Positions 18,501 to 28,100 of a stretch of DNA of 34,352 nt are shown one piece after another. Origin of the DNA: Thermoplasmatota archaeon. Its GTDB lineage: Archaea; Thermoplasmatota; Penumbrarchaeia; Penumbrarchaeales; Penumbrarchaeaceae. Location: the NCBI GenBank assembly GCA_016928095.1, contig JAFGLL010000096.1, positions 1-34,352 on the forward strand, written 5' to 3'. Position numbers and translations under genes: made by a program. Numbering within the stretch: position 1 is the first letter of the stretch; every line of letters starts with the position of its first letter. The notes under the pieces were generated by a model. That model saw only the letters and a list, made by a program, of their open reading frames with translations, was not told the DNA's origin and did not search any database.

Positions 18501-21500
18501 CGGCGTTCCAAGATCCGGATCACTGGGTGATCCTGCAAGCTCATCCATGTTCCATGAATGGAAAATGGTCCTAAAGTAATCGCCCACAACTTCATCATGA
18601 TCATAATGGTGCCAGTGCTGCGATGAGGCAATGGGACCCGCACTGGCATCGTCCGTTCTGAATGCGCTTTTAACGGTAGAATCATCAGGAGAATAGGTAG
18701 TTATTGGCTGGAAGATGAACTCTCCATCACCGGCCAAATCCGATGAACCCAGTTCCAGACCCATGTAGACCTCGGGCCCGAAGACACCCGTTCTCTCTCC
18801 CCATAATGAATTTCTCTCCAATTGTTCCGGAGAGGCCGATAACGGTTCCACCCCGAGATAATCTCTCAGGAACCCGTGATTCGATGTTGTCAGATCCGGA
18901 TCCGAGATCAAGTGGTCCCCTGCCCCCGAGACATCCTCAAGCAGATACCTTCCGGTGAGCATCAGGTTCTCGTTATGATCGCTTCCCAGGAATAACGCCT
19001 CTTCGTAAATACCGTTCAGGTATTTTGCAAGGTTCAGAATGTCCGGATCGGTCAGTGTTTCCATATCATGGTCAGCCAGACTACCGGAATCACCGGTGAC
19101 CCATATAACCGAATTGTATCTCTTCAGCTCTTCTACGGTCGGACCGGACCCGAACACCCAAGCGCTGGTATCGTAATAGTTCTCTGTCGTGATCACATAA
19201 TGATCGAAACCCATGAGTTGAAGTGATCTGACAATTGCCTGCGACGGTTCTCCCGATGGATAGGGTATGGCCACATCGTCACCCTCCTCCCCGGCCAGTA
19301 CCTGATCCTCCACCCTGAAATTATCTATAGAGCCATCATCATCCACCACCAGAATGTTGTTCTGTGCAATGAATGACGCAAGAGTGGTCGTGGAATAGGA
19401 GATGTCGTTGTTGTCCTCGTTTATCTCATCGACCAGATCGTAAGGGTCCACCATTACCTCGAAATTGTAAAGACCGGACCCAAGGGCAAGCCACAACTTG
19501 TATCTGGTCTCCTCGCCACCCGAACCCCTGACGGAAGATATATCCACCGGATTGTCATCATCGGTCTTATCGCTCTTCCCTTCTGGCCATTCCTCCGAAG
19601 GTCTCGGGTCCGGTATATTGGGGGTTACCAGGAGCTTCTTCCCGTTCGGACCTATGACAGAGAATATCAAGGTAGTGGATTCTTCCTGATATCCATTGTT
19701 CCTGATGGTCACTTCGATCTCTATGGTGTCCAGGTACTTTGGGACGATCTCCTCGTTGTCGATCGGGTCTCTGTGCCAGTTACCATCTTCATCCTGTGAA
19801 AGGAGCAGGAGTTCCATCTTCGTCACCGCAAGATCCCTTCCCGTCTGTATCTCCCAATCCATCCATTTCATGACCCTGGCGATAATGTCTATCTTCTGGT
19901 TGAGATATCTTGTCTGGGTGATGTCCCAGGCCATGACCACGGCCCGGTACTGCGGTTCTGTCTTGATATCATCGACCTCTGACCAGGCCCGTATCGTATT
20001 CACATATCCGGTTCCTATCTCATCTTGGTATGACAATACACCCAGGGGACGGTCAAAATATGGCGACATGTCCTTTTCAATGACATCGATCCTCGGGTAA
20101 AAGAGTGTGGACAGACCATTTCCTTCCGCCAACTCATTGAGAAGTATATTGTAGGTCCCCTCCTCGACCTCCGTTATCCCGCCCGGGAGACCATCAATTC
20201 CTATCACCCGGTTCGACTCTGCCAACGGAAGGTCCACACCCGGTATTATCCTCTTGATACCAAGGTAATTGTGAACGAAATTCGACGCATCCGTGAATTC
20301 GCTCTTCCCCTCCCAGAAGGGATCCGGTTCATTCGCAACCTTTTCGATACCGTCATATTGGAAATACTGTATCAGACTGTCTATCGGGTTTGCCCCCACC
20401 AGCAGGAAATAGCCGTTGCTGTCCATGTACTTCATTATCTCCTGTATATTGCCACCGTATGACCCCTCCGGAGTGTTGGAGAGTGCATCCTTTCTGTAAC
20501 CAGTCACCCAGATGACGATGTCGAAATCCTCCATTGCCGGGGTGGGAACATTGCTCCGATCATATGTGTAGGCTGGTGCATCCCTGTCACCGTATTGATC
20601 GCTGACCTGCTGGGCGATAACTGTCGAATCGACGTTTATCCCCGCACCTATCAGAGATTCCATTACACTGCTCGTCATATCCTTCGAGGCGGTCTTTTCA
20701 CCATCGTTATCGACAAGGAGAACACGGGGGAAGACCTGAATCATACCAAGACCGATGTTATCATTTCCGTCCATTACATCCCCCTCGGAGGGCAGGATCC
20801 CGACAGGCTCATCATAACCGTCGAAGGCATTGACAACTGCATATACGGTCTGGGTCCCGCCGGGAAGGTCCGATCTTGCCACAAGGTCCAGATCGATGAA
20901 CAAGTAGGCACCTGGAAGTATCTCCAGGTTGGGGATGATGCAGGTCGGGAATACCCGGTCATCCTGCAGAAGAGTATCATCGTGGTCCATCCTCCATGCC
21001 TCGTCCAACCCTTGATCATCCATCCTCCAGTCATAGACCTGGACACCCTTTTCCTCTCCAATGTCGATGGTCCTCTGGGCCGGAGCGTAGAGTGATACCA
21101 CAAGATGGACGCCCATATCCTTGGTTATCATCTCGGATCCGGAGTTCTGGACCACGATCGTGACAGTTACCCTGTCACCTCTTTTTGGATTGTAATCGGA
21201 AAAATAGACATCGTATATGCCCGGGTCCGGACCGGGTACCTGTTCGGGGTTAATATCCTTATCAACCCGGTATTTTCGTGTGACGATATTATTCCTGTAA
21301 TCCCTCTCACCACCTTCGAACGGGAGCACCATGACCTTCAATTCATGGTCGCCCAGTGTCCTAGGGGTCTGTTTTGCCTCGTCCAAGGTGAGTACGATCT
21401 CCAGTGTGTGGTCTTCACCAAGGATCTGGTATCCATCGTCGTCATCCTCGATCGCCACTCCCATTTCATCCCTGTGGGTGTAAGAGAGGCCAGTTATCTT

Positions 21501-22157
21501 GAGCACATCCAGATCATCACGGATCTGAGTGTTGGATATCGTTGTATCGCTATCAGGTACTATCCATGGAACTGACATGGCATCACCGATGTTCTTGACC
21601 TCCAGGGTGATGATGCATTTCCCATAGTCCAGGATATATCCCGTCACACTTATACCCGGCCGATGAATGGATAACCGTGTCACTGCAAGGTCCGGGGTCC
21701 CATCCGGGATCATCGATTTTGTGAGCTCGTTATTCAGCACGACCGTTCTCACACCGTCCTGCTTGACCGTGGTTACGATGATCGTGAGTTGAAGACCTGA
21801 CCCGTAAAGAGGAAGATCTATCGAATCACCATTGTCCCATGAATCGTCCGTCCTGCCATTGGCAGGATCATAATATTTATAGGACCAGGAAGTGGTCCCG
21901 TCGTTTATTGTTATCTCCGTCTCCGCTCCGGTCAACGTGTCCCCGCCCCGGTGTGTGATCGTGAGGATCTCACCTCTCAGTGATGCAAAAAGATCAACGT
22001 AGAGGCCTTCCTCCATATCCTGTATCTGTGAGGTCCATAATGCCATACCACCGACCATCATCAAGGAGATACCAAGAAGAAGGATGGTGCCTACCACTTC
22101 CGATACTCCATGGAGGGTCCTTTTTCCGTCATCTCTTCCACCTAAGAATTTTTTCAA
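15570..22157 (-). CDS. Giant pilin-like surface protein with CARDB-like repeats, VWA domain and C-terminal TM
   Basis: 2195 aa; N-term HGVSEVVGTILLLGISLMMVGGMALW; VFVWA MIDAS FVIDDSASM at about 17823-17840; C-term LLLLISAASLLLILMGSRRGN. Confidence 0.85.
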   Translation of the reverse strand: MKKFLGGRDDGKRTLHGVSEVVGTILLLGISLMMVGGMALWTSQIQDMEEGLYVDLFASLRGEILTITHRGGDTLTGAETEITINDGTTSWSYKYYDPANGRTDDSWDNGDSIDLPLYGSGLQLTIIVTTVKQDGVRTVVLNNELTKSMIPDGTPDLAVTRLSIHRPGISVTGYILDYGKCIITLEVKNIGDAMSVPWIVPDSDTTISNTQIRDDLDVLKITGLSYTHRDEMGVAIEDDDDGYQILGEDHTLEIVLTLDEAKQTPRTLGDHELKVMVLPFEGGERDYRNNIVTRKYRVDKDINPEQVPGPDPGIYDVYFSDYNPKRGDRVTVTIVVQNSGSEMITKDMGVHLVVSLYAPAQRTIDIGEEKGVQVYDWRMDDQGLDEAWRMDHDDTLLQDDRVFPTCIIPNLEILPGAYLFIDLDLVARSDLPGGTQTVYAVVNAFDGYDEPVGILPSEGDVMDGNDNIGLGMIQVFPRVLLVDNDGEKTASKDMTSSVMESLIGAGINVDSTVIAQQVSDQYGDRDAPAYTYDRSNVPTPAMEDFDIVIWVTGYRKDALSNTPEGSYGGNIQEIMKYMDSNGYFLLVGANPIDSLIQYFQYDGIEKVANEPDPFWEGKSEFTDASNFVHNYLGIKRIIPGVDLPLAESNRVIGIDGLPGGITEVEEGTYNILLNELAEGNGLSTLFYPRIDVIEKDMSPYFDRPLGVLSYQDEIGTGYVNTIRAWSEVDDIKTEPQYRAVVMAWDITQTRYLNQKIDIIARVMKWMDWEIQTGRDLAVTKMELLLLSQDEDGNWHRDPIDNEEIVPKYLDTIEIEVTIRNNGYQEESTTLIFSVIGPNGKKLLVTPNIPDPRPSEEWPEGKSDKTDDDNPVDISSVRGSGGEETRYKLWLALGSGLYNFEVMVDPYDLVDEINEDNNDISYSTTTLASFIAQNNILVVDDDGSIDNFRVEDQVLAGEEGDDVAIPYPSGEPSQAIVRSLQLMGFDHYVITTENYYDTSAWVFGSGPTVEELKRYNSVIWVTGDSGSLADHDMETLTDPDILNLAKYLNGIYEEALFLGSDHNENLMLTGRYLLEDVSGAGDHLISDPDLTTSNHGFLRDYLGVEPLSASPEQLERNSLWGERTGVFGPEVYMGLELGSSDLAGDGEFIFQPITTYSPDDSTVKSAFRTDDASAGPIASSQHWHHYDHDEVVGDYFRTIFHSWNMDELAGSPSDPDLGTPDLEYPLEEVVFLSLKWFDTPIEAPELVSRNMLLEIDHDHPSIGNTYLVTLKLANIGGESGWGTVRFLDGGTLFSSRYIFVDPMRQMTIEAIWEPQYAGTRTIKVVIDWFDACDEFFDVWNNVVTRTIEVYFFWDDMEGGGYENFEHDSLVAMINGENPLDFFDPMDDDPQTNVLSSWDTEMSHGLKTVSDTYKSAPYSYQLEETTGEVKGNADVLISFVIDDSASMRERSSSEDADKTWLDMAKDAALVLLNELSNDSVVVSIWDFQGNAERRFSGPTDRGTSEGGIQTKVTRDPVRIGDDFGGSSGREKVRAEIETMNNNAGTTILWDCIGEAYKDTLYWSTYYPELDPVVIVLSDGMDLQASDKAGLSILTADAKVEAGSTYWAPWGDMASGEQYYKDHVGKYTLNWASPSTSTYWMYALSTGSVDRYRYGLLNSDIPIYTIGLGLEHHEPPYLPEIKTNPLSGYGDHKLDYTNAVCTGTRCLESGTLEYNLWRIATTSDAQYFYAPTADQLKLIFEEIGKLLAKPQEQTRGSEPTRQEEVPNENKWTVTPEFDISSAGTSVLSFWHKYNMVDGANGGYVMVGYRDPLVDTNLDGDPTNDWDWKYITPLNGFYTGSLYPGYERKDSFGNSITWAYNGRSAKGSFSWEVAQFDILKNVPEGLRDQVKIRFFYIQYGGGTGDGWWLDDVKVVVSRADEVPVTAGSLDTWRLVQGSISAGTTHSGTNAWFAGGVTLSDDFHDGIDNSLYTRPIDLTNAKYVYMEFYTRFNIQIQDGRPPDGFRVEISRDNGQSWSPLNFGVRAAWKVSGTEGDLSDNMEDDRSFTGIMENEGDRNWVPASSITHLTMNLNGYTGNVIVIRFRIVTNIDGIHCEEADFKGMYIDDVKVYGESLESTRSGSWSCEWDMASAADLSRPSTDGNQGSVEGSQEDEDILVSVTSYRNGTVDLMPLLLLISAASLLLILMGSRRGNTVRGPDR

Positions 22158-22170
22158 GTGAGCACCCCCT

Positions 22171-25100
22171 TCAAGGTATCCCCCTTCTTCGTGATACGGC
22201 CAAAAAAGCCATAGGGGCAGCGATCAACAGAGATGACAATATCCAGGGAATTGCGTCATTTCTTCCTTCTACGTCCGTTCTGCATTCGGGCGCATCCAGG
22301 TCATCCCCGGTCAGGATATCGTCCGTTCCGCTCGTATATGGCTTTCCATCGTTTTTTGGATCGACAAATTCCCGGAACATATCCGGAACTGCAGGATCCC
22401 CCTCTTCCTGGATGTCCCCGGAGGTATCGACATCCGTTCCGCCCCTTGTGGAAGATAAGGAGGTCCCGCATATGAACACATCATCGATGTAAATCCCCAT
22501 ATCCTTGGTATTGTCAGCATAGTGCGTCAGGTCAGTGTTGGTGACCAATCTGAACCTGATGTTGATCACGTTACCTATGAAAGCAGCAAGGTCGGTGTTC
22601 AATCGGGTCAATGTACTTGAATGGACCCAGTTCTTACCTTTGCCTTCGAGGTCCAGACCAGTATAGGACTTGCTATCGATGATCCCATCCTCGTTATCAT
22701 CTCCCGTACCGGAAACCCCCCAGGCAGCCCTGACACCCAGGTTCAAGGGGACCCATGTCTGTTTGTTATCCGTTGAGACCTCCACCCTGAAACCATCCGG
22801 AGGTCTCCCTGATCCAGTATCGATATTGAACCGGAACCTGGCCTCGAGTATGGCCGTTCTTGCATTTGTGAGGTCGATCTGCCGCGTATAGAGCGAGTTG
22901 TCAACACCTGACATGAGGTCCCCTCCGACATTGACATCACCCACCCACCATGCATGGGTACCGCTGTATGTGGTACCTGTAATGATTGAGCCCACCTGCA
23001 GTCTCCATCCGTCCGTGGAAGAGCCCTTGTTCGTGTTCTCATCATCAGTGGATATCTTGATGGACATGTCGTCGATCATCCATCCATAACCTGTTCCGCC
23101 GTCGAGATATTTGTAGAGGAAGCGCACCCTGATCTCATTGCCGGTATAACCGTCAAGGTTGACCGAGACATGGTCCCACCCCAGGGTACCACCTCCGGAC
23201 ATGCCGTTGTAACACCATCTCATGTCCCCGCCGAGCCCATCCTTTAGACCGACAGTACCCCAAGCGTCCACAAGAAAGTTACCCGTATAAGGCTGGTCGG
23301 GCTGAATGTATTCCCAGACCCATTGTATTCCATTGTAGGTCCCGACCTGGATCACTCCTCCGTTTGCTCCGACCTTCATGTTGTATTTATTCTTGAATGT
23401 CATCCAGGCCGAATCTGCATAGGTGAGATCTATCGTATTGGTCTCCATCCATTTGTCGCCGGGGATCTCATTTCCGTCGGTCCATGGGCCGGCAGCCCTT
23501 GTCGGTTCCTCCCCCCTTGTGGACGCCTCTGCTTCGGCCTCTACATGTAGGAATATGTCTCGGAATATCGTGTCCAAAGAGCTCGAATCTGGAGCGTAAT
23601 GATACTGGGCCCCGGATGTCTCGGCGATCTGCCAGAGATCGTACTCGCTGGTGAACGGGTAATAGAGTCCTATACCTGGTGATTCCGGGTCTTCCTCGTG
23701 TGGGTCGATCCCCAGACCCACGGTGAATACCGGGATGGGTGCATGGATCAAACCGGTCCTTGTATGATCATTCAGGTCCAGCCATGCTCCTGTCAATGGA
23801 ACGGAATCCCCGCCCACTCTCCATATATCATGCCCGGAATTAGTATCCTGATCTACGTAGGTAGTGTCACTATCTCCCCATTTTGATCCTGTATCAACAC
23901 CCCATGTGTGATCCAAATATGTTGTCCCCGGCTCCGATCCCGGGCAATAATCATCACTTCCATCCTCTCTTCCATTGGATCCAATATCATCTCCGGCCGT
24001 CAAGGTAATTGCAGCGATGTAGACCTCTCCGGCCCTCTTGTTCTCTTCCGCATAACTGATGGTCGCACCTATGGAGTCCCATAGAGGGGTAAAACCGGTA
24101 GCGGTCAAACTATCTATAAGGTCCATTGTAGATGCCCGGTTCGGATCGGTCATATACGTGAATGTCTGCCTTACCATTGGATCCGGGTTCGATGAGTCTG
24201 TATTGAAAGTGAAGATTGCGAGCCTGTCGTCCGGTGCAAGGAGGTCAACTATGTTCTTCGCGGCTATCTTCATGTCAGCAATGGGATTACCTGACATGGA
24301 CACGGAGGTATCAAGCATCATTACAAGATCGATATCCTTCCTGGTCGTTCCTGCAAGGTTCGGTTCATACATATAGAAGGAATTCGGAGAACTGTAGAAC
24401 TCTCCCTGGACCACCGTGTTCTCGACTTCCGTGTTCACATGGAACCCGTTCATTGAACTCCATTCGTCCTCTATATTCGTATAGGTGGGTTCTGCCATGT
24501 AATCAAGTGTTCCCTCCCCGTTTATCATCTGTATAGTGGAATCGTGGTCCCAGTTGCCATCACCAGATTCCATATCATCCCAGAAGAAATATACCTCGAT
24601 GACCATCGACGGAACGTTGTTGAGAACATCGAACACCTCAAGGGCATCGTTGTATTTGTCTATCCAGATCGTGATGGTCCGCTCTCCAGCATAAAGGGGT
24701 TTCCAGATAGCCTCGATGGTGGTCGTGGTATCCGGGTTCAGATAGATGTTCTCGGACTGGAACAGGGTATTCCCATCCGTGAACCTGACGGTCCCTCCTC
24801 CGGACGCGCCACCGATGTTCGCCACCCTTGTATGGATAACGTATGAATTCCCTATGACGGGGGTCAAGATGTTACTTTCGACTTCCGTACTCTCTCGTTC
24901 CAACCCTATATCGCATGACCTTCCCACCAGTTCAGGCTCGTCCTCGGGTGTTTCGAACCAGTGAAGCGGAAGATATAGCAATTCCATCAACGGGGTTTCG
25001 TCCGATGTCCAGGAGGACCGGGTGAGCTCCCATGAATGAAGGACCACACGGAAGTTCTTATCGTCAAGGACATCGTCAGGTGTGATGTCGGTATCATCGT

Positions 25101-28100
25101 ATGCATACTGGATGGATGCAAGCACACCGTCGGCCGAAGGTCCAGCATAAAGACCCTCGACAGACCTTGCATAAGGGTCCGGCGTTGCAGGTGCATAGAT
25201 CGTGAGGGAAGACACATTGAAAGATGTAACAAACTCGGGAAAATCTATCCCAAAAAAAACCTTGTCGATGGGGGTTCCATCCTTTGGGCCTTCCAGAGAA
25301 TCTGCCATGACAGTCTCTCCGGCAACAGCCTTTATTCCAAAATAATTTTGAATGATATCGAAAAGGCCCATTGTCGTCCCGTCCGAAAAAATGATCTCAT
25401 CTTCCGAGGCTGTAAGGTCGGTCATGAAGTTATTTCCGATCACCATCAGGTTCTCGTGATGGTCTTCCGGAAGGTACTTTGCCTCTGGATAATTGCCATC
25501 GAGGTACTTCTTGATGGCCTCCAAATCCTTATCGGTGAAGGTCTCCCGGGATATGTCATCATCAAGACCCGAACCTCCGGTTATCCATATCACTGAATTG
25601 TACCTCTTCAGGTCAAAGATGGTAAGGCCGCTGTCATAACCCCAAACATCATCAATGAACGTGTTCGTAACCTCATGTTCATAGTAATCCTCTATCTCGA
25701 CCATTTCCAACGATACCAGCGTTTCAATGACGGCCAATGATGGCTCTCCTCCGATCATGGAATAACTTATTAAACGTTTGTCCTTAATGCTTTTTTCCAT
25801 ACCTGAAGGAAAATTATCATCGGACATATCGTCATCCACCACGAGGATGTTGTTCTTGGTTATGAACGATGTTATCGTCGATGTTGAATAGGATATATCG
25901 TTGTTATCCTCGCTGATCTCGGTTATGAGCGTGTAAGGATCCACCACTACCCTGAAGGTATAGGTTCCGACACCAACTGCAAGCCAAAGTTTGTAAATTT
26001 TGATCTCGGTGCCTCCGCCGGATAGTCCGTTGATGTCATAAGGATTATCATCCTCATCCTGCTCAATATCTGCTTCGGGGTAACCATCCGGATAGGGTAT
26101 GTCGGGTGTGATCGGGACCTCCATCCCGTCCGGTCCGGTGACATAAAAAACCACCGAGGAGCTTTCCATGTTGGGCCCGTTGTTCCTTATATATGCTTCG
26201 ATGAGGATCGTGTCCAGATATTTTGGTGGATTATCCTCATCTACAGGGTGCATCCAGCCGGATCCCTCCTCCCTGAGGACGTATAGGTTCATCCTTGTAA
26301 CTGCAAGATCGCGACCCACTTCCACCTCCCAGTCGAACCATTTCAGAACATTGGAGAAGAGGTCGATCTTCTCGTTAAGATATTTTATCTGAGTGACGTC
26401 CCAGGCCATGACAACGGATTTATACGAGGCTCCCAGCCTAACCGGGTCAGGAGTGCTGAAGGCCCGGACCGAGTTGAACATCGCGGTCTCCTTACCGGAT
26501 TCCTCCTGGTTGGTCAGGATCCCTATGGGTATCTCGAATATATCCTCAACGATCGTATCCCTTGGGGTGAAAAGGTCCATATCGGTGTTGTCCTCGGATG
26601 GATCGAGGAGGACGATATCGAAATCCCTGGGCAGCACACCATCCTGATGGTAGTTTATCAACGTCAACGAGGGGTCTTCTGGTCCGCTGGGGGGTATGTT
26701 CAACTTGTTCTTGTAGATGATGACGGAACTCCCGCTCTCCCTTTCGGAGGTTATCTCGATATCATATAAATGATCATATGAGAAGATCGATAGGGGGATC
26801 GTTACAAATGTTCCGGACGACCATTCTTCCCCTGAGGTCTCGGTCAGACCGGAATACGTGTCGCTGAATACGATCACTCCTCCCTGGTCGCTGATCACTA
26901 TCGAGGTCGTATCGCCGTCAAGAGGGTCTCCTTCCTCGTGCGAGATCATCAGGATATTTTGCGTGGTATCTATCCTGGCCATCAGATCCACGTAAATGTC
27001 CATGCTGTAGAACCTGGGTATCTCTTCGGAGGATGACACCTTGACATCCGTCCAAACCTTATGGATCCCAAGATATTTGTACAGAAGATCACTGGCATCC
27101 ATGCTCTGTGGATCGTTAGAAGTGATCAGCTGATTGGTTGTATACAGGCCTTCCTCCATCTGAAAATATTTCATGAGCCCGTCGAAGGGATCGGTCCCAA
27201 CGATCATCAGGTATCTGTTGGAATCCAGGTATTTGATCAGCTCCTGAACGTTCCCCCCTATGCCAGTCTCCGGATCATTGGGGGAGTTCGTCAATGGGTC
27301 CTTTTTATAACCGGTCACCCAGATCACGATATCATAATCCTCCATGGCAGGTGCGGCTATCTCTTCCTGATTGTAGCTGAATGCCGGAGCGTCGCGCGGG
27401 TCTCCCTCGTCAAAAACCTGCTGTGTGGTGTAGGTCTTGTCCACGGTAACACCTGCACCGATCAGCGATTCAAGGACAGCAGAGGTCATGTCCCCGTAGG
27501 ATTCTGTCAATGCCTCGTCATCATCGACCAGCAGGATCCTGGGAAGCACCTGTAGCTCTCTCAGGCCGATATTATCTCTCGGAACATCTCCGCTTGGCTT
27601 CTCACTTGTGATCGAATAGTGGTCTATCGCCTGTTCATCGCCCATTTCGTTGTAAGCATCGACAACGGCATAGACCCGCTGCTTTCCGCCGGGAACATCG
27701 ACCCTTGCTTCCAACGAAAAATAATAGAAAAGATAGGCTCCGGGAAGGAGTTCAAGATCCGTCCTGACGCATGTCGGGAACATCTCATCATTGCTCAGGG
27801 GCCCGGCGGATTGACTTACCTCGCTTCTCCATTTACCAGAGTAACCCTCCTTGTCCATTCTCCAATCATATACCTCGTTGTTGGCGTAGGAGATCGCAAC
27901 ATCTTCCCCCTCATGATACATTTTGGGTTCAAACGTTGTAACGATCATGGTCACCCCCATATCTTGAGTGATAGGTTCATCCCCGGAATTCTGGACGATC
28001 ACCGTAACTGTGATCTCTTCACCGCTGTTGGGAGCTTCGTCTGAGAAATAGATATCGTATATGCCCGGGTCCGGTCCGTGTATGATCACCGGCGTGAGCT

